Source of the DNA: Candidatus Atopostipes pullistercoris
GTDB taxonomy: Bacteria > Bacillota > Bacilli > Lactobacillales > Carnobacteriaceae_A
NCBI GenBank assembly: GCA_019116785.1
Contig: DXAZ01000013.1
Location: 1 to 36,317 of the forward strand
DNA: 36,317 bases
Direction: 5' to 3'
The translations under genes were made by a program, and so were the position numbers. How positions within the stretch are numbered: the first letter of the stretch is position 1; every line of letters begins with the position of its first letter. The notes below the pieces were generated by a model. The model saw only the letters and a program-made list of their open reading frames with translations, was not told the origin of the DNA and searched no databases. Shown piece after piece: positions 12,420 through 22,210 of the stretch.

Positions 12420-14177
12420 ATGTTTAGCTTATTTAGAAATTTAACCAAAAGAGATAAATTCTTTATGTCCCTTATTTTAATATTTATTATCGGACAAGTT
12501 TGGCTTGAATTACAGCTACCTGTCTATATGCAATCTATTACACTTCTTATTCAAACACCTGGTAGCGAGTTAAAAGAAATCTTATCGGTTGGTAGTTTTA
12601 TGCTTTTAGCAGCCTTGGGTAGTTTATTTCTTTCTGTAATTGTTGCGATATTGGTTGCTGAAACCTCAGCAAATTTTTCAGCAACGCTTCGCGATTTGCT
12701 GTTTAATAAAGTCATTTCTTTATCCATGGAAGATATAAGTAGCTTTTCAAAAGCAAGTTTAATTACACGTTCTACAAATGATGTCACCCAGATTCAAGTG
12801 TTTTTAGTCATTGGGCTTCAAATGCTTGTTCGCGCTCCAATCATGGCCATTTGGGCACTGATTCGAATTTCAAACACACAATGGGCGTGGACATTTTCTA
12901 CTATTATCGCTGTTTTGATATTATTTGTTTTAATCGGTGTTTCAATGTACTTTGTTATCCCTAAATTCAAATTACGTCAAAAATTGACTGATCGATTAAA
13001 TTTAGTAACCAGAGAAAATTTAACGGGGATTGAAGTTATCCGTGCTTATAATGCAAAAGACTATCAAACAGATAAATTCGAAGATGTAAATGATCATTTT
13101 ACAGATACAAATATTTTTGTAAATAAAATTATGGCTATTCTTCAACCTTCAATTTCATTTATTATGAATGCTTTATCCTTAGCTATATTTTGGATTGGTG
13201 CAATTTTAATTCAAAATACAACCTCTGGTAATGAGGTTACATTATTTTCAGAGATGGTCGTATTTTCTAACTATGCCATGCAAGCAATCATTTCTTTACT
13301 GATATTAATTGTAGTTTTTGCAGTATTTCCACAAGCAAAAGTTTCAGGAGATCGTATTATGGAAGTATTAGATACCAAGTCTTCAATTATTGAAGGAAAT
13401 GAAACTCAAGGAAAACCCAATCAAATTGGAGAAATTGAATTCCGTAATGTCGATTTCTATTACCCAGGTGCAGAAGAAAAAGCGTTAGAAGATATTTCTT
13501 TTAAAACACGACCCGGAGATACGGTAGCAATTATTGGAGCAACAGGTAGTGCAAAGAGTACATTAGTCAACTTAATTCCTCGCTTTTATGATGTATCTTC
13601 AGGAGAAGTTTTAGTGAATGGTCGAAATGTAAAAGAATATACAAAACAGGCATTGAATAATCAGATTGGTTTTGTTACTCAATCGGCGATTTTGTTTTCT
13701 GGAGATATTGAAGAAAATATTGCTTATGGAGATAATAACCAGGGAAAACCGACCAAAGAAGAAATTAAGCGGGCAGCAGAAATTGCACAAGCAAACGAAT
13801 TTATTGAAAAATTAGAAAATGGTTATCATTCACATGTAGCCCAAGGAGGGTCTAATTTTTCAGGAGGACAAAAACAACGAATCTCTATTGCACGAGCGAT
13901 TGCTCGGAAGCCGGATATTTTAATTTTCGATGATTCTTTTTCCGCTTTAGACTTTAAAACAGACCGTAAATTAAGAATGGCTCTACAAGAAGAGATGGCA
14001 AGCACTACAAAGATTATTGTTGCTCAAAGAGTTGGAACCATTAAAGAAGTAGATCAAATTATTGTTTTGGAGAATGGTCGTATTGCTGGAAAAGGAACCC
14101 ATCAAGAGTTATTAGAAAACAACAAAATTTATCAAGAAATTGCCCATTCTCAATTGTCAGAGGAGGAATTAGCATGA
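12420..14177 (+). CDS. ABC exporter subunit, TMD-NBD, degenerate-site half of a heterodimer
   Basis: MFSLFRNLTKRDKFF...; NFSGGQKQR signature; ILIFDDSFSALD (Asp at the catalytic Glu position); Walker A reads GATGSAKST. Internal ATG 12420 preferred over 12300. Confidence 0.9.
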   Translation: MFSLFRNLTKRDKFFMSLILIFIIGQVWLELQLPVYMQSITLLIQTPGSELKEILSVGSFMLLAALGSLFLSVIVAILVAETSANFSATLRDLLFNKVISLSMEDISSFSKASLITRSTNDVTQIQVFLVIGLQMLVRAPIMAIWALIRISNTQWAWTFSTIIAVLILFVLIGVSMYFVIPKFKLRQKLTDRLNLVTRENLTGIEVIRAYNAKDYQTDKFEDVNDHFTDTNIFVNKIMAILQPSISFIMNALSLAIFWIGAILIQNTTSGNEVTLFSEMVVFSNYAMQAIISLLILIVVFAVFPQAKVSGDRIMEVLDTKSSIIEGNETQGKPNQIGEIEFRNVDFYYPGAEEKALEDISFKTRPGDTVAIIGATGSAKSTLVNLIPRFYDVSSGEVLVNGRNVKEYTKQALNNQIGFVTQSAILFSGDIEENIAYGDNNQGKPTKEEIKRAAEIAQANEFIEKLENGYHSHVAQGGSNFSGGQKQRISIARAIARKPDILIFDDSFSALDFKTDRKLRMALQEEMASTTKIIVAQRVGTIKEVDQIIVLENGRIAGKGTHQELLENNKIYQEIAHSQLSEEELA

Positions 14178-15955
14178 GACCGAAACCAAAAGATACCCAA
14201 AAATCCGCAAACTTCTTTGATAGTTGGAAAAGAATGATTCAATATAGCCAAAAATACTGGAAAGGATTCCTTCTAGCCATTATTTTTGCAGCAGGGGGGA
14301 ATATCTTAAACGTCATAGGCCCTGATCGATTAGCAGCTATGACCGATGTAATTAGTGCCGGTTTAAAAACCACTATTGATATGGCTGCTATAAGAAAAAT
14401 AGGCTTTTCAGTATTATTTTTATATGGGTTTGGAGGACTATTAACTTTAATTCAAGGTTGGATTATGGTGAACATTACTCAAAACATTACAAGAAGTTTA
14501 CGTACGGATATCTCCGATAAAATCAATCGTTTACCAATGGCTTATTTTAGTCATACAACAGTTGGTGATACTCTATCTCGAGTGACAAATGATGTAGATA
14601 CTATTGGTAGAGCCTTGAATATGAGTGTGCAAAATCTTATTTCTTCAGGAACTATGATGATAGGAACTTTGGTTATGATGTTTATCACAAATATTTGGTT
14701 GACTTTAACTGCTATAGGAGCAACTCTAATTGGTCTTTTAGCTATTGGTATTATTACGAGATTCTCTCAAAAATACTTTGTAGAACAACAAAATGATTTA
14801 GGTGCTATCAACGGTCAAATTGAAGAAACATTTGCTGGGCATACAATTGTTAAAGTTTATAATGGAGAAGAGATGGTTCGTAAAGAGTTTACAGAAATGA
14901 ACAAACAACTTCGAGAAAGTGGCTTTAAATCTCAAGCTTTATCTAGTTTAATGTCGCCAATTATGACGTTCATCGGTAACTTTGGTTATGTAGCAGTCGC
15001 TGTTATGGGGGCTTTACTTACAATGAATGGTAACATTTCGTTTGGAGTGGTTGTTGCGTTTATTATTTATGTCCGCTTATTTACACAACCTTTATCTCAA
15101 ATCGCTCAAGGAATACAATCTTTACAGTCTGCAGCAGCTGCAGGAGAACGTGTCTTTAGTATGCTAGATGAAGAAGAGATGGAAGATGAAAGTGCTAAAA
15201 CGAAAGAAATTAGGGATGCAAAAGGATACGTAGAATTTTCTAATGTTCAATTTAGTTATGGTGAAGATGAACCACCAGTCATTAAAGATTTTTCTGCTGT
15301 AGCAAAACCTGGCCAAAAAATAGCAATTGTTGGGCATACTGGAGCTGGGAAAACAACAATCGTTAACTTATTGATGCGCTTTTATGAAATAAATAAAGGA
15401 GATATCTTTATTGATGGAATCTCTACCCAAGAAATTACAAGAGAAAATTTACATGATCAGTTTTGTATGGTTCTGCAAGATACTTGGGTTTTTGAAGGAA
15501 CCGTCCGTGAAAATTTAATATACAATACACAAAATGTCCCAGATGAAAAAATGATAGAAGCTAGCAAAGCAGTAGGTTTTGACTTCTTTGTCCGAACACT
15601 TGCTAAAGGATATGATACAGTTTTAGATGAAAAGATCAGTTTATCTCAAGGACAAAAACAACAATTAACCATTGCACGCGCAATCATTGCAGATAAACCG
15701 ATGTTAATTTTAGATGAAGCTACAAGTTCTGTGGATACAAGAACAGAGCTAAAAATTCAAAAAGCAATGGATGCCTTAATGGAAGGACGAACTTCTTTCG
15801 TTATTGCTCACCGATTATCTACTATAAAAAATGCAGACACGATTTTAGTTATGGATAATGGGGATATTATTGAAAAAGGAAGCCATGAAGAATTAATGAC
15901 CAAAAATGGGTTCTACACTGATTTATACAATAGTCAATTCGAGCATGCCTCATAA
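14174..15955 (+). CDS. ABC exporter subunit, TMD-NBD, canonical half of a heterodimer
   Basis: GHTGAGKTT Walker A, LSQGQKQQL signature, LILDEATSSVD Walker B; ATGA overlap with the preceding gene. Confidence 0.93.
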   Translation: MRPKPKDTQKSANFFDSWKRMIQYSQKYWKGFLLAIIFAAGGNILNVIGPDRLAAMTDVISAGLKTTIDMAAIRKIGFSVLFLYGFGGLLTLIQGWIMVNITQNITRSLRTDISDKINRLPMAYFSHTTVGDTLSRVTNDVDTIGRALNMSVQNLISSGTMMIGTLVMMFITNIWLTLTAIGATLIGLLAIGIITRFSQKYFVEQQNDLGAINGQIEETFAGHTIVKVYNGEEMVRKEFTEMNKQLRESGFKSQALSSLMSPIMTFIGNFGYVAVAVMGALLTMNGNISFGVVVAFIIYVRLFTQPLSQIAQGIQSLQSAAAAGERVFSMLDEEEMEDESAKTKEIRDAKGYVEFSNVQFSYGEDEPPVIKDFSAVAKPGQKIAIVGHTGAGKTTIVNLLMRFYEINKGDIFIDGISTQEITRENLHDQFCMVLQDTWVFEGTVRENLIYNTQNVPDEKMIEASKAVGFDFFVRTLAKGYDTVLDEKISLSQGQKQQLTIARAIIADKPMLILDEATSSVDTRTELKIQKAMDALMEGRTSFVIAHRLSTIKNADTILVMDNGDIIEKGSHEELMTKNGFYTDLYNSQFEHAS

Positions 15956-15960
15956 TGAAT

Positions 15961-15994
15961 TAAAAGTCAGAGAAGAAATTCTCTGATTTTTACA
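15961..15994 (+). terminator. Rho-independent terminator
   Basis: AAAGTCAGAGAA-gaaa-TTCTCTGATTTTT. Confidence 0.75.
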
Positions 15995-16053
15995 TTTAAT
16001 ATAATAATAGAGTAAAATGTATCGGGATATCTGAAGAAATTAGGAGCAGATAA

Positions 16054-16521
16054 ATGGAAGAAATAAAAATAGAAGAAGTTATAGATAAACCACTGAAAGA
16101 AGCTATCTCTAAAGAAATACTTTCTGATTTGCCTGAATGGTTTGGACTTCCACAAAGCACCAAAGAATACATTCATCAAGCGGCTAAACATCCATTTTGG
16201 GTGGCTAAAAATAAAAAACAAATTTTAGGGTTTATCAGTATGAGAGAAACTAGCATTGATTGTGCAGAAATATATTGTATGGGCGTAAAAAAAGAATTTC
16301 ACCGAAAAGGAATTGGAAGCTTATTAGTAGAAGCACTTGAGGCATCTGCTATTCAAAAATATAGTTATTTACAAGTTAAAACAGTAGCTCAAGGTCATTA
16401 TAAAGAATACGATAGAACCATTGCTTTTTACAAAAATATGGGATTTAAAAAAATGGAAGTCTTTCCATTCTTATGGGATGAGTGGAACCCTTGTTTAGTG
16501 ATGGTTAAAAAAATAAGGTAG
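16054..16521 (+). CDS. GNAT family N-acetyltransferase
   Basis: EIYCMGVKKEFHRKGIGSLLVEALEA acetyl-CoA binding motif; TIAFYKNMGFKKME. Confidence 0.9.
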   Translation: MEEIKIEEVIDKPLKEAISKEILSDLPEWFGLPQSTKEYIHQAAKHPFWVAKNKKQILGFISMRETSIDCAEIYCMGVKKEFHRKGIGSLLVEALEASAIQKYSYLQVKTVAQGHYKEYDRTIAFYKNMGFKKMEVFPFLWDEWNPCLVMVKKIR

Positions 16522-16649
16522 AAAGAAAACTCTTTTTAATAGTATCTAATTTTTAATTTTGCTTCTCTATAATATTCTGGTATTCTAAGGATTAGTATCT
16601 TGAATGATATAGGAAGCATTTTTAATACATACATTAAGGGGTGGAACTT

Positions 16650-17807
16650 GTGCAGACGTCAAGTTCAAATAAAAAATTATTTAAACGTTTATTGGTCCGA
16701 CTTATTTTGGCAATTCTTTTTATTCTTACTATTTTTTACTTAATACCTAAAGTCATTCATCTTTTATTTCCAATCATATTGGCTTATTTAGTTGCAGCAA
16801 TGGTGAACCCGTTAGTTAATAAAATCAATCATAGGTTGAGTAAAACAAAATTTAATTATTCTTTTTCGAGGAATATTATTACCTTACTATTAACGCTCAT
16901 CATCCTTGTGATCATTTCCGTGGTTATCTATTTTATTACCGCAAAAATTGTCCAAGAAGTTATTGGTTTGGCTTTAAACATTCAAGATAATTGGTCAAAT
17001 ATTGTTTCTGCCTTTGAAGAATTGGAAACTTGGATTGCCAAACAGGTTGTTATTTTACCTGGTCCTGCAGTAGAATTACTGGAGAATATGACAGAAAATG
17101 TTTTAAATTTCATCCAAAATTTTAGTAGTAATTTACTTACACACACGGTTTCATCTACAGGGTGGATTATTTCTAGAACAGGAACGTTCTCTTTAAATTT
17201 TATTACTTTTTTCTTAGCCTTATATTTTTTAATGTCTGATTTTAACAGGATTAGAGCGTTTTTTATCGAACGGATAGATCGGCAATTATTAAATTCTTTA
17301 AGTCTTTTGAAAAATTCCGCCTTAAAAGGGGTAGTTGGTTATATTAAAACGCAGCTTATTCTAGCAGGAATTGCTTTTGTTTTTATGTTTATCGCGTTTA
17401 CGCTTTATCGACAACCTTATAGTTTTATTATTGCTTTAGCTTTAGCTATTGTGGATATTATTCCATTGCTTGGTACCATTGCTATTTTGGTTCCATGGGG
17501 AGCTATTGAATTAATTGGTGGAGATTCAACAACAGGAATTTTCCTTATTTTACTAGGGGTTTCCTTCTTTGTGTTTAGAAGATTAGTAGAACCTAAAGTA
17601 ATGGGGAAACAAACAGGGTTACCTCCTTTACTGGCTCTAATTGGGATTTATGCGGGGATTCAATTCTCTGGACTTTGGGGAGCGTTACTAGGTCCTTTAG
17701 TGATGATTTTAGTGATTAGTGTATTTAATTCAGGAATTTTAGATCATACGATTGCTGATTTGAAAGAGGTATATCATAAAACAGCCTGGCTTTTAGCCAG
17801 AAATTAA
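16650..17807 (+). CDS. AI-2E family transporter (PerM/YhhT-like)
   Basis: About eight TM helices, LALAIVDIIPLLGTI, RRLVEPKVMGKQTGLPPLLALIGIYAG. GTG 16650 preceded by AAGGGGTGG SD. Confidence 0.88.
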   Translation: MQTSSSNKKLFKRLLVRLILAILFILTIFYLIPKVIHLLFPIILAYLVAAMVNPLVNKINHRLSKTKFNYSFSRNIITLLLTLIILVIISVVIYFITAKIVQEVIGLALNIQDNWSNIVSAFEELETWIAKQVVILPGPAVELLENMTENVLNFIQNFSSNLLTHTVSSTGWIISRTGTFSLNFITFFLALYFLMSDFNRIRAFFIERIDRQLLNSLSLLKNSALKGVVGYIKTQLILAGIAFVFMFIAFTLYRQPYSFIIALALAIVDIIPLLGTIAILVPWGAIELIGGDSTTGIFLILLGVSFFVFRRLVEPKVMGKQTGLPPLLALIGIYAGIQFSGLWGALLGPLVMILVISVFNSGILDHTIADLKEVYHKTAWLLARN

Positions 17808-17816
17808 ATAAACATA

Positions 17817-17850
17817 CAAAAAGACTGGAAATATTCTAGTCTTTTTTTGT
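17817..17850 (+). terminator. Rho-independent terminator
   Basis: AAAAAGACTggaaatattctAGTCTTTTTTT. Confidence 0.8.
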
Positions 17851-18113
17851 GTTGAAATTAATCATTAAAGACTTTTCAAAAGTAGAAATTCAACATATTT
17901 TTCAAGAAAAACTCTCACTCCTGCTAGAATTAGAGTAACTTTTTCACTATGTTTAATAGGTAAATCATTTTTTAATGTTTAAAATTGAATAATTAACGAT
18001 AATGGAATAAGAAATATTATAATTTTTAGTGTTCTAATTCTGCGGTATTTTTGATTAATATTTGATATAATTATTCTATGTTAAAAGTATAAGTAATAAG
18101 AAAGGAATGAAGG

Positions 18114-19265
18114 ATGGAAATTGGAAAGAATTGGAGACGACTATTAAGCTTATTGGTAATTGTAGTATTAATATATTGGGCAGTAAATAATATGTTAATG
18201 ATACAAAGTTTTGTAAATGCATTAATATCAGCTTTTCAGCCTTTTATCTTTGGGGCTTCATTTGCTTTTATACTCAATTTACTTGTTAAAAGAATTGAAA
18301 ATTGGTTAATGAAATGGCAAAAAGAGTATAAAAGTTGGTTTCGTATATTAGCTATTATATCCTCATTTATGTTTGTTATTCTTATTTTGTTTTTCTTAGT
18401 TTTCTTAGTTATTCCTGATTTAGAGCGTACTGTTACTTCTTTTATTGAAGTCGTACCGAATCAAGTTTCGGTTATTATTCAGTGGGTGAATCATTTTTTC
18501 GATAATAATACTGAAATTATTCAGTTTGTTCAGAATTTAGATATTGATTTAAATTCTATTCAGCAAGAGTTAATTAATTATGCTCAAACTTTTGCTACCA
18601 ATACTTTAGGGAATATTGTAAGCTTTATAACAGGAGCTGTAAATAGTGTAGTTACAATATTTATAGCTATTGTATTTGCATTTTTTCTACTGACCAACAA
18701 AGAAAAAATTATTCGACAATTAAAAAAAGTTATTTATAGTATTTGGTCATTAAAATGGGCAAATTATTTGATTAATGTTGGACAAAAAGCCAATGAAATT
18801 TTCTCGAATTTTGTTGGTGGAGCGATTATAGAAGCTTTCATTCTGGGGATCTTAGTTTATATAGGAATGCTAATCTTTAGCTTCCCTTTTAAATTATCAA
18901 TCTCGGTTGTTACAGGTGCACTAGCATTAATTCCAATCTATGGAGCAATAATAGGTGGCGTTATAGGTTTTATTTTAATATCCGTTGTTAATTTTAAACA
19001 AGCCGTTTTATTTATTGTTTTTATTGTTATTATCCAACAAATTGAAGGAAATATTATCTATCCCAGAGTGGTTGGAAATAAAGTTGGATTACCTAGTATT
19101 TGGGTAATGGTTAGTGTAACGGTTGGAGGCTCGTTTTTTGGACTTATCGGAATGCTAGTAAGTGTGCCTTTAGTTTCTGTTATTTACTCATTAATATCAG
19201 CAACAGTAAATTATCGCTTGGAAACTGCAGGGCTTAATATAGATACTGATTCAAAAAATCTTTAG
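18114..19265 (+). CDS. AI-2E family transporter, second paralogue
   Basis: TGALALIPIYGAIIGGVIGF...QQIEGNIIYPRVVGNKVGLPSIWVMVSVTVGG. Confidence 0.88.
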   Translation: MEIGKNWRRLLSLLVIVVLIYWAVNNMLMIQSFVNALISAFQPFIFGASFAFILNLLVKRIENWLMKWQKEYKSWFRILAIISSFMFVILILFFLVFLVIPDLERTVTSFIEVVPNQVSVIIQWVNHFFDNNTEIIQFVQNLDIDLNSIQQELINYAQTFATNTLGNIVSFITGAVNSVVTIFIAIVFAFFLLTNKEKIIRQLKKVIYSIWSLKWANYLINVGQKANEIFSNFVGGAIIEAFILGILVYIGMLIFSFPFKLSISVVTGALALIPIYGAIIGGVIGFILISVVNFKQAVLFIVFIVIIQQIEGNIIYPRVVGNKVGLPSIWVMVSVTVGGSFFGLIGMLVSVPLVSVIYSLISATVNYRLETAGLNIDTDSKNL

Positions 19266-19282
19266 CAAGCTATAAAAGATAA

Positions 19283-19318
19283 AGTGCATATTCATCAAAA
19301 ATGAATATGCATAGCTTT
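19283..19318 (+). terminator. Probable terminator hairpin
   Basis: GTGCATATTCAT-caaaa-ATGAATATGCAT. Confidence 0.5.
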
Positions 19319-19384
19319 CTTTCTTATTGATTTTTATAATCTTGTTAATTATTTTGTTTATTAGAAGTATATTAAGGAGTTGTC

Positions 19385-19987
19385 ATGTTGAATAGAAAAA
19401 AGAAAATTCAGATTAAAGATTTAGTAGCAATAGGTGTTTATACGGCATTATATTTTATTATGGTTGCTATTTCTGCTTTACTTGTTGTTTTTATTATTCC
19501 AGGATATTCTTATGTCTTTATTCCAGTGGTTTCTGCTTTGTTATCAGGCACTATTTTTATGTTGCTGGTGGCTAAGGTCCCAAGATTTGGAGCAATCACG
19601 ATTATGGGTTCCGTTATGGGGATCTTCTTTTTTATTATGGGTCGTTTTCCAGGAGCATTATTTATATGTATTGTAATTGCCCTTGTCGCGGATGGCGTGG
19701 CGTACTTGTTTCAGTATAAAAATAAATTAGGTATTCTATTAAGTTATTTAGTTTTCTCATTTAGTACAATAGGTCCTGTAGTCCCAATGTTTATCTTTCC
19801 AAATGTATATGTCAAACAGTTGGAGGAAATCGGTCATGATGCATCCTATATTGAAGGAGCTTTTAGTAATATTTCACAAACCACTTTTATTTTATTAATA
19901 GGGGGAATTATTGTAGCGGCAATTATTGGTGGAGTATTTGGACAAAAAATGATGAATAAACACTTCGAAAAAGCAGGTATTGTATAA
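19385..19987 (+). CDS. MptD-family putative ECF transporter S component
   Basis: MLNRKKKIQIKDLVAIGVYTALYFIMVAISALLVV...; five to six TM helices; coupled to T and ATPase genes by overlapping start/stop codons. Confidence 0.82.
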   Translation: MLNRKKKIQIKDLVAIGVYTALYFIMVAISALLVVFIIPGYSYVFIPVVSALLSGTIFMLLVAKVPRFGAITIMGSVMGIFFFIMGRFPGALFICIVIALVADGVAYLFQYKNKLGILLSYLVFSFSTIGPVVPMFIFPNVYVKQLEEIGHDASYIEGAFSNISQTTFILLIGGIIVAAIIGGVFGQKMMNKHFEKAGIV

Positions 19988-20685
19988 TGAAGAAAGTGTT
20001 AGACCCACGTGTAAAATTATTACTATTAATTTTGGCAGCTGTTTATATTAGTATACAAATGAGTTTTCAAATAGAATTACTCTTAATTTTTATTTATGTT
20101 GGACCGCTTTTTATGGCTGGACTTTATTCGTTAACTTTCATTTTTTTATCTTTTTACTTATTCCAATTGCTTATTACACAATTTGTTGTCCCTCACATTA
20201 ATGCTGCTTTTGTTATTTATATTATTTCGTTTTTAGTTTTTGGTTTGCGGTCATTATTACCAAGTATAATTGCTGGCACGTATTCAATAAAAACGACTAC
20301 TGTTAGTGAATGGATTGCAACTTTCAAAAAAATACATCTTCCTAATTGGCTACTTATTCCTTTAGCTGTAATCGCTAGGTTTTTTCCCACTATTCGAAAA
20401 GATTATCAGCGTATTCGTCAAGCTATGGCTTTTAGAGGGATAGGAACTGGTTTTTGGGCTTTAATAAAACATCCTATTCAAACATTAGAGTTTATATTAA
20501 TTCCTTTACTAATGAATGCCACTAAAGTTGCTGAGGATTTAACAATTTCATCTTTGACCAAAGGACTTGGTTTACCAGGGAAACATACATCTATCGTAGA
20601 GTTAAAATTGACTGCTTATGACTGGATCTATATTGTTTTTGCTTTTGTACCGCTCGCATTACATTTAGGAGGAGTTTTTTCATGA
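19987..20685 (+). CDS. ECF transporter T component (EcfT/CbiQ family)
   Basis: MKKVLDPRVKLLLLILAAVY; IRQAMAFRGIG (A-R-G motif). Confidence 0.88.
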   Translation: MKKVLDPRVKLLLLILAAVYISIQMSFQIELLLIFIYVGPLFMAGLYSLTFIFLSFYLFQLLITQFVVPHINAAFVIYIISFLVFGLRSLLPSIIAGTYSIKTTTVSEWIATFKKIHLPNWLLIPLAVIARFFPTIRKDYQRIRQAMAFRGIGTGFWALIKHPIQTLEFILIPLLMNATKVAEDLTISSLTKGLGLPGKHTSIVELKLTAYDWIYIVFAFVPLALHLGGVFS

Positions 20686-22079
20686 AATCTATTATCAAAA
20701 GTGAACATGTTTCATTTCAATATTTACATAGTAAGGCTCCTTTTTTAAAAGATATTCATTTTGAAGTGAAACCAGGAGAATGTATTCTCATTTGTGGAGC
20801 GAGTGGCAGTGGGAAAACTTCTTTTTCAAGATTGTTAAACGGTATTAGCCCTAATTATATAGAAGGTGAGTTAAAAGGGAATATACGTACTGCTGATTTA
20901 AAAGCAGGAGAAGCAAAGATAGAAGAGTACCTTCCAATTGTTGGAAGTGTCTTTCAAAATCCTAAAACACAACATTTTGCTGTAGATACAACCAGTGAGC
21001 TTGCTTTTCCTTTAGAAAATATTGGAGAAGATCCTGATAGTATTCGAAAACAAATTAATGAAAAGACAGATGCCTTTCAAATTTCCAATTTATTAGACCG
21101 TAATATTTTTGAACTATCAGGTGGTGAGAAACAACAAATAGCCTTTGTAGCAGCCAACATGTTGAATCCTAATATTTTAATTTTAGATGAAGTCACCAGT
21201 AATTTGGATCAAAAAGCGATAAATAAAATGACACAAATGGTGCAACAATTAAAAAGTAAAAATATGACGATTATAATTTTTGAACACCGTCTTTCATGGG
21301 CAAAAGATGTTGTCGATCGCTATGTTTTATTTGAAGATGGTAAAATAATAAATGAATGGTCTGCTTTTGAATTCAATGAAATGACGAATGAAGAGCTCCA
21401 TCACCTTGGTTTACGTTCAATGAATTTATCATCGTATCGAAAAAAGATCCAAGAAAAAAGAAGTCCATTAACTGATAACAAAAAGAGTATATTACAAACG
21501 AAAGATTTAGAGATTGGTTATTCAAATCGAAAAGTTTTATCCAAGCTAAATTTAAATTTCCACTCAAACAATATTACCGGATTAATGGGGGCTAATGGAA
21601 CAGGAAAATCCACTTTAGCAAACACATTAACAGGATTACAAGAACCCATTTCAGGAGAAGTTTTGTGGAATGGAGAAAAGATAACATCCAAACAATTAAT
21701 CAAAAAAAGTTTTCTCGTGATGCAAGATATGAATTACCAACTTTTTAGTGATTCAGTTGAAGATGAAATTCTTTTGGGCTCTAAATATCCCAATAATTTA
21801 GATGAGGTAGTTGAAACGTTAAACTTAACTCCTTATCAAAAAAGACATCCAATGAGTTTGTCTGAAGGACAAAAGCAAAGAGTGGCCATTGCTTCAGCCA
21901 TTCTATCGGGTAAAGAAATCCTCATTTTTGATGAGCCTACAAGTGGACTAGATTATTTACATATGAAACGTTTTGGACAGTTATTAGAGAGATTAAAAAC
22001 AAAACAACGCGTTATTATTGTCATCACACATGATGAAGAACTGGCTGCAGAGTGGTGTGACTCGATTATTAAATTATAA
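20682..22079 (+). CDS. ECF transporter fused double ATPase
   Basis: Two NBDs: GASGSGKTS/ELSGGEKQQIAF/ILILDEVTSNLD and GANGTGKST/SLSEGQKQRVAIA/ILIFDEPTSGLD. Confidence 0.92.
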   Translation: MKSIIKSEHVSFQYLHSKAPFLKDIHFEVKPGECILICGASGSGKTSFSRLLNGISPNYIEGELKGNIRTADLKAGEAKIEEYLPIVGSVFQNPKTQHFAVDTTSELAFPLENIGEDPDSIRKQINEKTDAFQISNLLDRNIFELSGGEKQQIAFVAANMLNPNILILDEVTSNLDQKAINKMTQMVQQLKSKNMTIIIFEHRLSWAKDVVDRYVLFEDGKIINEWSAFEFNEMTNEELHHLGLRSMNLSSYRKKIQEKRSPLTDNKKSILQTKDLEIGYSNRKVLSKLNLNFHSNNITGLMGANGTGKSTLANTLTGLQEPISGEVLWNGEKITSKQLIKKSFLVMQDMNYQLFSDSVEDEILLGSKYPNNLDEVVETLNLTPYQKRHPMSLSEGQKQRVAIASAILSGKEILIFDEPTSGLDYLHMKRFGQLLERLKTKQRVIIVITHDEELAAEWCDSIIKL

Positions 22080-22089
22080 AATAAATTGT

Positions 22090-22126
22090 ATTTTAAGGCA
22101 TTGATCATCCTCAATGTCTTTTTTTG
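22090..22126 (+). terminator. Rho-independent terminator
   Basis: AAGGCATTGA-tcatcc-TCAATGTCTTTTTTT. Confidence 0.85.
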
Positions 22127-22210
22127 AATATAAACAATATTAATTGTATGGACTATCCTATTATTGCTAGTATTGAGTTAAATATATTAAGAATAAGGAG
22201 AGTGAATATA

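Noticed and set aside
15967-16221. Minus-strand 84-aa ORF at the start of the GNAT gene
   Set aside because: Phe/Tyr-rich antisense translation overlapping a GNAT with good SD; spurious.
16650-19265. Tandem AI-2E family permeases as a quorum-signal transport locus
   Set aside because: The family name is misleading, many members are not AI-2 transporters (some are Na+/H+ antiporter-like), and no lux genes are nearby.
19434-19676. Plus-strand 80-aa ORF inside the ECF S-component gene
   Set aside because: Alternate-frame translation of a membrane protein gene; Leu/Phe-rich artefact.
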